From: Comamonas sp.
Lineage (GTDB): Bacteria > Pseudomonadota > Gammaproteobacteria > Burkholderiales > Burkholderiaceae_C
DNA: 64,000 nt
Assembly: GCA_021166775.1 (NCBI GenBank)
Contig: JAJPEQ010000004.1
Coordinates: 124,001 to 188,000, forward strand
Direction: 5' to 3'
The first letter of the stretch is position 1. Each line of letters begins with the position of its first letter. Both the position numbers and the translations under genes were made by a program. The notes under the pieces were generated by a model. The model ran no database searches. It saw nothing but the letters and a program-made list of their open reading frames with translations, and was not told the origin of the DNA. Below, in pieces: positions 37,227 through 49,576 of the stretch.

Positions 37227-38233
37227 GCGTCAACAAACCCCAGGAAGTCCTCCTTGCGCAGCCGCGCGGCTTTTGCGCGGGGGTCGATCGCGCGATCGAG
37301 ATCGTCGAGCGCGCGCTGGTCAAGTTCGGCGCGCCCATCTACGTGCGCCACGAGATCGTGCACAACACCTACGTGGTCAACGACCTCAAGGCCAAGGGCG
37401 CAATCTTCGTCGAGGAACTGGAGGGCATCCCCAAGGGCTCGATCGTGATCTTCTCGGCCCACGGCGTGAGCCGCGCGCTGCAGGAAGAGGCCGTGGCCCG
37501 GGGCCTGAAGGTCTACGACGCCACCTGCCCGCTCGTGACCAAGGTGCACGTGGAGGTGGCCAAGCTTGCGCGCGAGGGCTACGAATTCATCATGATCGGC
37601 CACGCCGGCCATCCCGAGGTCGAAGGCACGATGGGCCAGCTCGACGGTGGCATCTACCTCGTGCAGGATCTGTCGGACGTGGCGAAGATCACGCCGCGCC
37701 AGACCGAGAAGCTCGCGCTGGTGACGCAGACCACGCTCTCGGTCGACGATGCGCGTGAGATCACCGCCGCCATCCGCGCGCGCTTTCCCGCCGTGCGCGA
37801 GCCCAAGCAGCAGGACATCTGCTACGCCACGCAGAACCGCCAGGATGCGGTCAAGCTGCTGACGCGCCAGGTGCAGATGATCATCGTCGTGGGCAGTGCA
37901 ACCAGCTCCAACAGCAACCGTCTGCTGGAACTGGCCCAGCGCATGGGCACGCCCGCGCACATGGTCGACAGTGCCGACGAGCTCAGGAACGAATGGTTTG
38001 ACGGCATGACGCGCGTGGGCCTGACGGCCGGAGCCTCGGCGCCGGAAATCCTGGTGCAGCAGGTGATCGCGCGCATCAAGGAGATCAGCGGCGTCGCGGT
38101 GCGCACCATGGAGGGCGTGACCGAAGACATGCGCTTTCCGCTGCCCAAGGGGCTCAAGCTCGACGGCGAGGAGCAGCCCGAGCGCTCGGCGCTGCACGTG
38201 CGCGCGCAGGACGCGGATTCGAAAAATCTCTGA
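37223..38233 (+). CDS. ispH: 4-hydroxy-3-methylbut-2-enyl diphosphate reductase
   Basis: A 336-residue iron-sulfur enzyme, last step of the MEP isoprenoid pathway. The three cluster cysteines are C18 (RGFCAGV), C102 (ATCPLVTK) and C200 ([10 protein letters not shown]). The proton-relay E in NTYVVNDL and the late [12 protein letters not shown] segment are also present. Length exceeds the E. coli protein by a charged C-terminal tail. A dispersed repeat begins at the base after the stop. Confidence 0.96.
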   Translation: MSVNKPQEVLLAQPRGFCAGVDRAIEIVERALVKFGAPIYVRHEIVHNTYVVNDLKAKGAIFVEELEGIPKGSIVIFSAHGVSRALQEEAVARGLKVYDATCPLVTKVHVEVAKLAREGYEFIMIGHAGHPEVEGTMGQLDGGIYLVQDLSDVAKITPRQTEKLALVTQTTLSVDDAREITAAIRARFPAVREPKQQDICYATQNRQDAVKLLTRQVQMIIVVGSATSSNSNRLLELAQRMGTPAHMVDSADELRNEWFDGMTRVGLTAGASAPEILVQQVIARIKEISGVAVRTMEGVTEDMRFPLPKGLKLDGEEQPERSALHVRAQDADSKNL

Positions 38234-38286
38234 ATTGATAGCTGCAAGCGACTCACGGATAAGGGTCAGGGCCATTTTTTTCTCAT
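38234..38286 (+). repeat. dispersed ~53-bp repeat, copy C, immediately after ispH
   Basis: It reads ATTGATAGCTGCAAGCGACT, then AAGGGTCAGGGCC and a run of T before CTCAT. It directly abuts the ispH stop and is followed by the promoter region of the CNNM gene. The T-run after a GC segment is not preceded by a good stem, so it is not an obvious terminator. Confidence 0.75.
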
Positions 38287-38346
38287 ATCTTCGGTGCGGC
38301 CGTCTGACAGGCGCCACAATCAGGGCCTCTCAGCTGGGCTGAAGCC

Positions 38347-39645
38347 ATGGTCGAAATCGCCGTTCTGTTTGCGCTGATCGTGCTCAATGGCCTGTTTGCC
38401 ATGTCCGAACTGGCGCTGGTGTCCGCACGCAGGGCGCGCCTGCAGAAGCTCATCGACGAGGGCGAAGCGGGCGCCATCGCCGCGGCCCGGCTGGGCGAGA
38501 ACCCCACGCGCTTTCTCTCCGCCATCCAGATCGGCATCACCTCGATCGGCGTGCTCAACGGCATCGTCGGCGAATCGGCGCTGGCGCAGCCGCTGGCCCG
38601 CTGGCTGATCGACTGGGGAATGCAGGCGAGGACGGCGGGCTATCTGTCGCTGGGCGTGGCGGTCGTCGTCATCACCTATTTTTCCATCGTGGTGGGCGAG
38701 CTCGTGCCCAAGCGCCTGGGCCAGAGCCATCCCGAGCTGATCGCGCGCATCGTGGCGCGGCCGATTGACGGTCTGGCGCGCGCCACGCGCCCCTTCGTGC
38801 GACTGCTCACCCTCTCCACCGAGGCGCTGTTGCGCCTGATCGGCGTGAGCGAGGGGCGCGCGACGGTCACCGAGGACGAAATCCACGCCATGCTCGCCGA
38901 GGGCACGAGTGCGGGCGTGATCGAGCGCGACGAGCACCAGATGGTGCGCAACATCTTTCGCCTGGACGAACGGCGCATCGGCTCGCTCATGGTGCCGCGC
39001 GCGGATGTGGTGTTCCTGGATGTGCTTGACCCCTTCGAGCACAACCTTGCGTGCATCGAGCACTCCAGCCACGCGCATTTTCCCGTGGTGCGCGGCGGCA
39101 TGGAGCACATCCTGGGCGTGGTGCGCGCGCGCCAGTGGCTGGCCCGCGTGCTGCGCGACCCGGCCGCGCAGGCGCTCGACACCGAGCTGCTGCAGCCGCC
39201 GCTGTACGTGCCCGAGACCATCGACAGCATGGAGCTGCTGCACGACTTTCGCCGCTCGGGCGTGCACATGGCCTTCGTCGTCGACGAGTACGGCGAGGTG
39301 CAAGGTATCGTCACCGTGCAGGACCTGGTGGAGGCCATCACCGGCGAATTCAAGACGCACGACCCCGGCGACGCCTGGGCGGTGCAGCGCGCCGACGGCT
39401 CGTGGCTGCTGGACGGCCACATCCCGCTGCCCGAGCTCAAGGACTGCCTGGGCCTGGCCAGTCTGCCCGAGGAAGACAAGGGCCGCTACCAGACGCTCGC
39501 GGGCATGCTCATGTGGCTCAGCGGCAGGCTGCTGAGCGAGACCGACGTGGTGCACTGGGAGCAGTGGCGCTTTGAAGTCGTGGACATGGACGGCAAGGCC
39601 ATCGACAAGGTGTTGGCGATGCGCCTGCCTGACATCCAGGAGCAC

Positions 39646-39657
<12 letters not shown>
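38347..39657 (+). CDS. CNNM/CorC-family membrane protein (hemolysin-type UPF0053)
   Basis: A 436-residue protein: a CNNM/DUF21 membrane domain with three to four helices (residues about 1-150), two CBS domains (about 205-330; SLMVPRADVVFLD and VVDEYGEVQGIVTVQDLVE), and a C-terminal CorC/HlyC transporter-associated domain (about 345-430). Members carry out or regulate magnesium/cobalt efflux. The 3' end overlaps the convergent CBS gene by 12 bp. Confidence 0.92.
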
Positions 39658-41688
<2,031 letters not shown>

Positions 41689-41697
41689 ATTCGCCGC

Positions 41698-41703
41698 TAC
41701 AAT
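41698..41703 (+). promoter_or_regulatory. possible -10 element of tRNA-Ser
   Basis: TACAAT lies 16 bp before the mature tRNA and is followed by a GC-rich discriminator, typical of stringently controlled stable-RNA promoters. No clear -35 is seen, and transcription from serS could also supply the tRNA. Confidence 0.3.
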
Positions 41704-41719
41704 CGCCGGTTCGAGTCGC

Positions 41720-41809
<90 letters not shown>

Positions 41810-41820
41810 GTATGCACAAA

Positions 41821-41856
41821 GGTTTGTTGCTATGAAAATAGCAGTAAACCTTTTTT
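41821..41856 (+). terminator. intrinsic terminator after tRNA-Ser
   Basis: GGTTT-GT-TGCTAT and ATAGCA-GT-AAACC pair around a GAAA tetraloop with an internal GT/GT mismatch, followed by TTTTTT. It is a good terminator for serS/tRNA-Ser. Confidence 0.88.
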
Positions 41857-42433
41857 CTTTCTGGGGTCATGCAGCCCATGGTACGAGGTTGACTGCGCGC
41901 AAAGCACGTTGAAATGCCGCCTGTGGCGGTCGATCAGGCTGTTGAGGTCAACGTTTGTTTTGCATACCCCGGGGCCAGCACTGCGTTATCCACCTCAGTC
42001 AGTTGCACCGATTTCGCCAGCCACAACCGAAACTCGGTTCCCCCCCGGGTTGGGCCTCTGGCGAGCCATCGATCTGCCATAGGCGCAGTACCTACCCCGC
42101 TACAGCGGCGCGCGGGTTTGCTTGCAGTGACCCTCTTGCCTCCGTGCCAAAGTCGCGTGCAGCAGATGAGGGGGTGTCTTCCACCTTCGTGAGTCAACCC
42201 CGGTAACACGGCCGGATGTGGCGGTAACTGAAACCGGCTTCGGCCGTCCGCAGCCGCGCGGCGACGCCTGCCTGTGCCTCGCGGTTCAGCAGACCCGCGG
42301 CACGCTCTTCGCTCTTCCGCTCTTTCCGACCGCCCGCATGGTGCCCGCAGCACGCGCGTATGAGTGTTTACCCGCATAAGTATGAAATTGTTGTTCCATT
42401 ATTTTTTTAAGATGGTACATTCGTTTCTATTCA
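41857..42433. other. 577-bp stretch with no supported gene
   Basis: Short open frames exist on both strands, but none has family features, a ribosome-binding site or convincing codon use. The composition changes at the right end (42380-42433), which is strongly AT-rich and likely holds the promoter and operator of the RpiR gene. The position directly behind a tRNA suggests remnant DNA from an insertion. Confidence 0.6.
42393..42418. promoter_or_regulatory. possible operator upstream of the RpiR regulator
   Basis: An imperfect inverted repeat GTTCCAT / ATGGTAC (one mismatch) with a 12-bp T/A-rich spacer lies just upstream of the regulator gene. The position fits autoregulation by an RpiR-type dimer, but the half-sites are short. 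Confidence 0.35.
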
Positions 42434-43348
42434 ATGTTTTCGCCGACAGACGCAAAAAACGCTCCGATGAAAAATGCCGCCCCAGCCTTGTCCGCAGAGG
42501 ACGAACAAACGATTGAGCAACTGATCCGCAGCCGCTACGACGATCTGTCGCCGTCGGACCGCAAGCTGTCGGACGTGATCGTTGCCCACCAGAAGGATCT
42601 GGCGACCTATTCCGCCACCGAGCTGGCACAACTGGCCGGCGTCTCCAAGGCCAGCGCGGCGCGCTACTTCAAGCGCATCGGCTATCAGGATTTCAACGAA
42701 TTTCGCACGGCGATCCGCGCCCGCGTGTCCTCGGAGTCTCCACTGTTCAACCTGGACCGTGTGGCTCAGACGGGCGACCCCCACCCCGGCTTCACCAGCC
42801 ACATCGAGGCTGACATCCGGAGTCTGGCGACGACGCTGGAGCGCCTGGACTCGGGTGAGTTGAACCGCGCGCTGGAGCTGCTGAAGAACGCGCGCCGCAT
42901 CTGGGTGGTCGGCTACCGCAACGGCTATGCCAGTGCCTTTTATGCGCACGCGCTGTTTTCCCACGCCAAGGCGGATGTTTCGCTGATCAACGAGGCGGCC
43001 AGCAAGAGCGCGGACGTGCTGGTCGACATGGAAAAGCACGACGTGCTGTTCGCCGTCGATTTCCGCCGCCGCACCCGGCTGCTGCCCAAGGTGGTCCGGG
43101 TGGCGCGCGAAGCGGGCGCCTCGGTGGTGCTGCTGACCTACGCACCGCTGTCCGACGTGGCTTCGCAGTCCAACGTGGTGCTGCATTGCCCGACCCAGGG
43201 CTCGGCGATCTTCGATTCCTATGTGGCAGCCATGAGCATCGTGAACTACCTGGGGATGGAGCTGGTGACCGACGCGCACGCAAGTTCCCGCAGGCGCATG
43301 CAGCGCATCGAGCGCATCCACCAGATGCTGGACGACCTTGACGAATAA
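42434..43348 (+). CDS. RpiR/MurR-family transcriptional regulator
   Basis: A 304-residue regulator with an N-terminal HTH_6 domain (about residues 28-100; LSPSDRKLSDVIVAH and YSATELAQLAGVSKASAARYFKRIGY) and a C-terminal SIS domain (about 140-280; RIWVVGYRNGYASAFYAHALF and VLFAVDFRRRTRLLPKVV). The SIS domain senses a metabolite, usually a phosphosugar but also other ligands. It stands 22 bp before the lyase gene and most likely controls the whole cluster. An alternative ATG lies 11 codons downstream; neither has a strong ribosome-binding site. Confidence 0.88.
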   Translation: MFSPTDAKNAPMKNAAPALSAEDEQTIEQLIRSRYDDLSPSDRKLSDVIVAHQKDLATYSATELAQLAGVSKASAARYFKRIGYQDFNEFRTAIRARVSSESPLFNLDRVAQTGDPHPGFTSHIEADIRSLATTLERLDSGELNRALELLKNARRIWVVGYRNGYASAFYAHALFSHAKADVSLINEAASKSADVLVDMEKHDVLFAVDFRRRTRLLPKVVRVAREAGASVVLLTYAPLSDVASQSNVVLHCPTQGSAIFDSYVAAMSIVNYLGMELVTDAHASSRRRMQRIERIHQMLDDLDE

Positions 43349-43370
43349 CCCCCTTTTCATGGAGAGAAAA

Positions 43371-44603
43371 ATGTCTGCCATTCCCGCCATCGACGTCGAT
43401 GTGTTCCTGAATCCCGCGCTGGACCGCAGTGCCGCCTATGGCGCTGCGCGCAGCGCCATTCTGGGCCAGGATGCCCTGTCTGCCGCGCGTGCGGACATCC
43501 AGACCTGGCCCGGCTACGCCTTGACGCCGCTGCACAGTCTGCCGGGCATGGCGCGGGACATCGGCGTGGCCAGCATCCAGTACAAGGACGAGGGCGGGCG
43601 CTTTGGCCTGGGCAGCTTCAAGGCGCTGGGCGGTGCCTACGCCGTGGCGCGCCTGTTGTGTCGGGTGATCGGCGAGCACCTGGGGCAGGCCGTGACGACG
43701 CAGCAGCTTCTGGCGGGCGCGCACCGCGACCTGGCGCAGCAGGTCACGGTGACCTGCGCCACCGATGGCAACCATGGGCGCTCGGTGGCATGGGGGGCGC
43801 AACTGTTCGGCTGCCGCTGCGTGATCTACATCCACGCCACCGTCAGCGAGGGGCGACGCCACGCCATTGAGCACTACGGCGCGCAGGTGGTGCGCACCGC
43901 CGGCAACTATGACGATGCCGTGCGCCAGGCCGACGCGGATGCCAAGGCGCTCGGCCGCTACGTGATCTCCGACACCTCGTACGAAGGCTACATGGATGTG
44001 CCGCGCGACGTGATGCAGGGCTACCAGCTCATGGTGGAGGAGGCGGTGCAGCAGGCGGGGGCGATGCCGACCCACGTTTTCATTCAGGGCGGCGTTGGCG
44101 GCCTGGCGGCGGCCGTCTGCGGCTACTTCTGGGAGCGCCTGGGCGGCGCGCGCCCGCGCATCATCGTGGTCGAGCCCGAGCGTGCCGACTGCCTGATGCA
44201 AAGCGCGCGCAGCGGCAGGGTCACTGCGGTGCATGGCGATCTGGACACCCTGATGGCCGGCCTGGCGTGCGGCGAGGTGTCGCTGCTGGCCTGGAGCATC
44301 CTGGAGGCGGGGGCGGACGCCTTTGCCGTGATTGCCGATGAGGCGGCCATCGACACCATGCGCCTGCTGGCTGCGCCGGCGGCGGGTGATCCGGCGATCG
44401 TCGCCGGCGAATCGGCCGTGGCCGGGCTGGCGGCAGCGCTTGGCGTGGCCCAGAACGCCGGGCAGCGCGCGGCGCTCGGCATCGATGGCGACAGCCGCCT
44501 GATGTTCTTCGGCAGCGAGCGTGACACCGATCCGGTGCTCTACCACAAGCTGGTAGGCCGCAGGGCCGCCGAGGTGCTGGCTGGCGCGGGAGCGCACGCA
44601 TGA
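43371..44603 (+). CDS. dpaL: diaminopropionate ammonia-lyase
   Basis: A 410-residue fold-type II PLP enzyme. The lysine K84 in KDEGGRFGLGSFKALGGAYAV is the Schiff base; TDGNHGRSVAWGA and FIQGGVGGLAAAV are the phosphate-binding and glycine-rich loops. This set of motifs is specific for diaminopropionate ammonia-lyase and its close relatives, which turn D- or L-2,3-diaminopropionate into pyruvate and two ammonia. GGAGAG 6 bp upstream fixes the ATG at 43371. The end overlaps the next gene by ATGA. Confidence 0.88.
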   Translation: MSAIPAIDVDVFLNPALDRSAAYGAARSAILGQDALSAARADIQTWPGYALTPLHSLPGMARDIGVASIQYKDEGGRFGLGSFKALGGAYAVARLLCRVIGEHLGQAVTTQQLLAGAHRDLAQQVTVTCATDGNHGRSVAWGAQLFGCRCVIYIHATVSEGRRHAIEHYGAQVVRTAGNYDDAVRQADADAKALGRYVISDTSYEGYMDVPRDVMQGYQLMVEEAVQQAGAMPTHVFIQGGVGGLAAAVCGYFWERLGGARPRIIVVEPERADCLMQSARSGRVTAVHGDLDTLMAGLACGEVSLLAWSILEAGADAFAVIADEAAIDTMRLLAAPAAGDPAIVAGESAVAGLAAALGVAQNAGQRAALGIDGDSRLMFFGSERDTDPVLYHKLVGRRAAEVLAGAGAHA

Positions 44604-45832
44604 CTGCGGCCGCCATCAACGGCCAGCGCCTGCTCGCCTCGCTGGCCGAGCTGGGCACGGTGGGCGGCCTGCCGGGTGGCGGCGTCTGCCGCCTGGCGCT
44701 GACGGACGCCGACAAAGAGGGGCGCGACTGGGTGGTTGGGCGCATGCGCGCGCTCGGCATGGAGGTCAGCGTCGATGCGATCGGCAACGTGGTCGCCGTC
44801 TACGCGGGGCGCGAGGATGGCCCGCCGGTGATGACCGGCTCGCACATCGACACGGTGCGCACCGGCGGCCTGTACGACGGCAATTACGGTGTCCTGGCGG
44901 GTCTCGAGGTGATTGCCGCGCTGCGCGATGCCGATGTGCGCACCCGCCGCCCGCTGGCCGTGGCATTCTTTACCAACGAGGAGGGCGCGCGCTTTGCCCC
45001 GGACATGATGGGCAGCCTGGTGTTCCAGGGCGGCATGCCGCTGGACGACGCGCTCGCCACGCGCGGCATCGACGGTGCGACGGTCGGCGAGGAACTGCGC
45101 CGCATCGGCTACGCTGGCGCTGCGCCGGTGGGCACAAACCGGGTGGACAGCTTCGTCGAGCTGCACATCGAACAGGGTCCGGTGCTGGACCGCGAGGGCG
45201 TGCAGATCGGCGTGGTCGAAGGGGTGCAGGGAATTTCCTGGACCGAGTTCACGCTGCATGGCGTCTCCAACCATGCGGGCACCACGCCCATGCACATGCG
45301 CAACGACGCCGGCTACGTCGCGGCGTGCGTGGCGACCTTCGCGCGCGCGCTCACGCAGCGCTATGGCGGCAACCAGATCGCGACGGTGGGCGCGCTGACG
45401 CTCACGCCCAACCTGGTGAACGTGATCCCGAACAAGGCTTTGTTCACCGTGGACCTGCGCAATACCGACGGCGCGGCGCTGCAGGCCGCGGAGGCCGAGC
45501 TGTGGTCGTTCGCCGAGCAGGCCGCCGCCGACGAAGGCGTGGCCTGCGAGCGGCGCATGCTCGCGCGCTTCGACCCCGTGCGGTTCGACCCCGTGCTGGT
45601 TGAGCGCGTGGAGCGCGCGGCCCGGGCGCAAGGGCGCAGCTGCCGCCGCATGCCCAGCGGTGCCGGGCACGACGCGCAGATGCTGGCGCGCATGTGCCCC
45701 ACCGCAATGATCTTCGTGCCCAGCGTGAAGGGCCTTTCGCACAACGTGAAAGAGCACACCGAGCCGGCCGACCTGGTGGCCGGTGCGCAGGTCTTGCTGC
45801 AGGTGCTGGTGGAGCTGGCGGATCGCCCCTGA
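44600..45832 (+). CDS. M20-type amidase/carbamoylase (HyuC / allantoate amidohydrolase-like)
   Basis: A 410-residue binuclear zinc hydrolase of the N-carbamoyl-L-amino-acid hydrolase, allantoate amidohydrolase and beta-ureidopropionase group. Metal-ligand motifs: TGSHIDTV, GLYDGNYGVLAGLEV, FFTNEEGARF, VELHIEQGPVLD and PSGAGHDAQ; the HAGTTPMHMRNDA segment of the dimer domain is intact. It removes a carbamoyl (ureido) group as ammonia and CO2. Four-base overlap with the lyase gene means coupled translation, pointing to a substrate that yields diaminopropionate. Confidence 0.88.
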   Translation: MTAAAINGQRLLASLAELGTVGGLPGGGVCRLALTDADKEGRDWVVGRMRALGMEVSVDAIGNVVAVYAGREDGPPVMTGSHIDTVRTGGLYDGNYGVLAGLEVIAALRDADVRTRRPLAVAFFTNEEGARFAPDMMGSLVFQGGMPLDDALATRGIDGATVGEELRRIGYAGAAPVGTNRVDSFVELHIEQGPVLDREGVQIGVVEGVQGISWTEFTLHGVSNHAGTTPMHMRNDAGYVAACVATFARALTQRYGGNQIATVGALTLTPNLVNVIPNKALFTVDLRNTDGAALQAAEAELWSFAEQAAADEGVACERRMLARFDPVRFDPVLVERVERAARAQGRSCRRMPSGAGHDAQMLARMCPTAMIFVPSVKGLSHNVKEHTEPADLVAGAQVLLQVLVELADRP

Positions 45833-45895
45833 CGATGGCTGCATCGGCAGGGATTTGAAAACTGTTTTTTTTTGGATAGCGGATAGGAGAGAGTC

Positions 45896-46858
45896 GTGGC
45901 ACGTATCGTCAATGTTGCACTTGGCCAGTTGGGGCCGATCCAGCGCAGCGACACCCGCGAGCAGGTCGTCAAACGCCTGTGCGCGCTGATGCGCGAGGCG
46001 CATGCATTGGGTGCGGATCTCATCGTTTATCCTGAACTGGCGCTGACCACGTTTTTTCCGCGCTGGTACATCGAGGACGAGGCTGAGATCAACAGCTATT
46101 TCGAGACCTCGATGCCCAATGCGGCCACCCAGCCGCTGTTCGATCTGGCGCGCCAACTGGGCGTCGGCTTCTACCTGGGCTATGCCGAGCTGGCGCAGGA
46201 AGGTGGCGGGCTGGTGCGCTACAACACCTCGATCCTGGTGGACAAGGCGGGGCGCATCGTCGACAAGTACCACAAGGTGCACGTCCCGGGGCATTTCGAG
46301 CACGAGCCGTGGCGGCGCTTCCAGCACTTGGAGAAGCGCTATTTCAAGCCGGGCCACCGCTTTGGCGTGGTCCAGGCGTTTGGCGGCGTGTTCGGCATGG
46401 CGCTGTGCAACGACCGCCGCTGGGCCGAGACCTACCGTGTCCTGGGGCTGCAGGGCGTCGAGATGGTGCTCATCGGCTACAACACCCCGGTCCACAACGC
46501 CCCGGCGCCGGAGCATGACGACCTCTCCCTGTTCCACAACCGCCTGTCGATGCAGGCGGGGGCCTACCAGAACGGCACCTGGGTGGCGGGCGTCGCCAAG
46601 GCGGGTGTCGAAGAGGGCGTGGACAGCATCGGTGGCAGTTGCCTGATCGCGCCTTCGGGCGAGGTGGTCGCCGCCTGCACCACCAAGGGCGACGAGGTGG
46701 CGCTGGCCCGCTGCGACCTGGATTTCTGCGCGGTCTACAAGAAGACCACCTTCAATTTCGACCTGCACCGGCAACCCCGTGCCTACGCAATGATCGTAGA
46801 GCGCAAGGGCGAGACGCTCGCCGCCGACGGCTCGCCGTGGCAGGCGCCTGCGTATTGA
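45896..46858 (+). CDS. nitrilase-superfamily N-carbamoyl-D-amino-acid hydrolase
   Basis: A 320-residue carbon-nitrogen hydrolase. The catalytic triad is visible as E47 (IVYPELAL), K127 (DKYHKVHVPG) and C171 (MALCNDRRWAETYR), at the positions expected for D-carbamoylase. LNVHxH-type substrate loops are represented by HFEHEPWRRFQHLEKRYF. The start is GTG at 45896, set by AGGAGAG just upstream. A run of nine T (45865-45873) lies in the 63-bp gap before it. It is in the same direction as the M20 carbamoylase, giving the cluster both L- and D-type enzymes. Confidence 0.9.
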   Translation: MARIVNVALGQLGPIQRSDTREQVVKRLCALMREAHALGADLIVYPELALTTFFPRWYIEDEAEINSYFETSMPNAATQPLFDLARQLGVGFYLGYAELAQEGGGLVRYNTSILVDKAGRIVDKYHKVHVPGHFEHEPWRRFQHLEKRYFKPGHRFGVVQAFGGVFGMALCNDRRWAETYRVLGLQGVEMVLIGYNTPVHNAPAPEHDDLSLFHNRLSMQAGAYQNGTWVAGVAKAGVEEGVDSIGGSCLIAPSGEVVAACTTKGDEVALARCDLDFCAVYKKTTFNFDLHRQPRAYAMIVERKGETLAADGSPWQAPAY

Positions 46859-46924
46859 TCAACTTGGCGCTCGACCAAGGCTTCTTCCACCCCCACCCGT
46901 AAAAGCTAGACAAGGAGACAAACC

Positions 46925-48508
46925 ATGCGTTACCGTCCACATTTCACGAACCGCTTGCTGACATCCATCGTTCTCGCCGTGGCCACGATGGGCGCCGGCA
47001 TGGCGCAGGCGGCGACCGATCCCAAGACCATCCACATGATCCCGCAGGGTGATCTGAAGATTCTGGATCCGATTCAGAACCCGTCCTACATCACGCGCAA
47101 CCACGGCTACATGGTGTACGACACGCTGTTTGCGCAAAACAGCAAGGGCGAAGTCAAGCCGCAGATGGTCGATGCCTACGAGGTCTCGGCCGACAAGAAG
47201 GTCTGGACCTTCACGCTGCGCGCCGGGCTTAAATGGAGCGACGGCACGCCGGTGACGGCCGCCGATTGCGTGGCCTCGATCAAGCGCTGGGCGGCCCGGG
47301 ATGTCTCCGGCCGCTTGCTGGGTGCGGCGATCGGCGAGCTCAAGGCGGTTGATGCCAGCACCTTCACAATCACGCTTGCCAAGCCGTTCGGCCCCGTGAT
47401 CGAAATGCTGGGCAAGCCGTCCTCGAACGTGCCGTTCATGATGCCCGAGCGCGTCGCCAAGACCGAGGCGACCGAGCAGATCAAGGACACCACCGGCTCC
47501 GGCCCGTTCATCTTCAAGAAGGACGAATGGGTGCCGGGCAGCAAGGTGGTCTACGTGAAGAACCCGCACTATGTGCCGCGCAACGAGCCGGCCGATGGCC
47601 TGGCGGGCGGCAAGGTGGTCCATGTCGAGCGTGTCGAGTGGAATTTCATCCCGGACCAGAACACCGCGCTGTCGGCCTTCAAGGGCGGCGAGATGGATGT
47701 GTACGAACTGCCGCCCGCCGATTTCCTGGACCCGCTGACCAAGGACGCGAATGTGAAACTGGCGGTGGACCCGCTGGGCAACCAGGGCTGGCTGCGGCCG
47801 AACCACCAGTTGCCGCCCTTCAACCACCCCAAGGCGCGGCAGGCATTGACCTATCTGGTGAACCAGGACGAGTACCTGGCGGCGGCGGGCTTTCCCGCCA
47901 AGTACCGTCATCCGACCTGCCTGGCCTATTTCATGTGCGGCAGCGTGAACGACACCCAGGCGGGGGCGCAAGCCTACCAGGGCGGCCAGAACCTGGAAAA
48001 GGCCAAGCAACTGCTCAAGGAGGCGGGCTACAAGGGTGAAAAGGTCGTGGTGCTGGCTCCGTCGGAGCCGCCCATCCAGGCGGCTGCGGCCCTGGTGACC
48101 ATCCAGAACCTGAAGAAGATCGGCGTCAACGTCGAGGCCCAGGCGATGGACTGGGGAACCCTGCAGGCGCGCCGCGCCAAGAAGGACGGCTGGAACATCT
48201 TCCACACCTATTCGGTCGGCGCCGACGTCTACTCTCCCGCCGTCAATGCCTACGCCCAGGCCAGTTGCGAGGCCGCGCCGTCGGGCTGGCCCTGCGACGC
48301 GGAGCTGGAAAAGCTGCGCGCGGATTGGGTGGCCGAGAGCGACCCGGCAGCGCGCAAGCAACTGACCGACGCCATCCAGACCCGCATGTACGAAGTCGTG
48401 CCCTACGTGAATTTCGGCCAGTTCTTCCAGCCTATGGCCTACCGCAGCAACCTCAGCGGTGTGCTGAACGTCGGCATCCCGGTGATGTGGAACGTCGAGA
48501 AGAAATAA
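46925..48508 (+). CDS. periplasmic substrate-binding protein of a peptide/opine-type ABC importer
   Basis: A 527-residue family 5 extracellular solute-binding protein. The Sec signal peptide ends AGMAQA-ATDP (about residue 31). DLKILDPIQNPSYITRNHGYMVYDTL, LRAGLKWSDGTPVTAADCV and YLVNQDEYLAAAGFPAKYR match the SBP_bac_5 fold. It binds the ligand for the two permeases downstream. Family-5 ligands include peptides, opines and amino-acid derivatives. An AAGGAG precedes the start. Confidence 0.93.
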   Translation: MRYRPHFTNRLLTSIVLAVATMGAGMAQAATDPKTIHMIPQGDLKILDPIQNPSYITRNHGYMVYDTLFAQNSKGEVKPQMVDAYEVSADKKVWTFTLRAGLKWSDGTPVTAADCVASIKRWAARDVSGRLLGAAIGELKAVDASTFTITLAKPFGPVIEMLGKPSSNVPFMMPERVAKTEATEQIKDTTGSGPFIFKKDEWVPGSKVVYVKNPHYVPRNEPADGLAGGKVVHVERVEWNFIPDQNTALSAFKGGEMDVYELPPADFLDPLTKDANVKLAVDPLGNQGWLRPNHQLPPFNHPKARQALTYLVNQDEYLAAAGFPAKYRHPTCLAYFMCGSVNDTQAGAQAYQGGQNLEKAKQLLKEAGYKGEKVVVLAPSEPPIQAAAALVTIQNLKKIGVNVEAQAMDWGTLQARRAKKDGWNIFHTYSVGADVYSPAVNAYAQASCEAAPSGWPCDAELEKLRADWVAESDPAARKQLTDAIQTRMYEVVPYVNFGQFFQPMAYRSNLSGVLNVGIPVMWNVEKK

Positions 48509-48531
48509 GGCGCTAGACCGGCACATGCGCC

Positions 48532-48562
48532 CCGGCCGGCCGCGGACATCCGCGCCGGCCGG
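48532..48562 (+). other. very stable GC hairpin between binding-protein and permease genes
   Basis: CCGGCCGGC, one bulged C, then GCGGA pairs with TCCGC GCCGGCCGG around a tiny loop; a 14-bp stem with one bulge. No T-run follows, so it is not a classical terminator. Such hairpins after binding-protein genes commonly protect the 3' end of the upstream message and lower downstream expression. Confidence 0.7.
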
Positions 48563-48604
48563 CGGGCAGCCCCACCCTGTTTCCAGAGCAACCAGAGATT
48601 CCCC

Positions 48605-49543
<939 letters not shown>

Positions 49544-49576
49544 CGCGGCAGACGCAAGTACCCAGGAGTTTTCAAG

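Noticed and set aside
38234-38286. Repeat copy C as an intrinsic terminator for ispH
   Set aside because: A T-run is present, but the bases before it do not form a stable stem.
41934-42377. 147-codon leftward frame between tRNA-Ser and rpiR
   Set aside because: No family resemblance, no ribosome-binding site, basic low-complexity N-terminal half; not supported as a gene.
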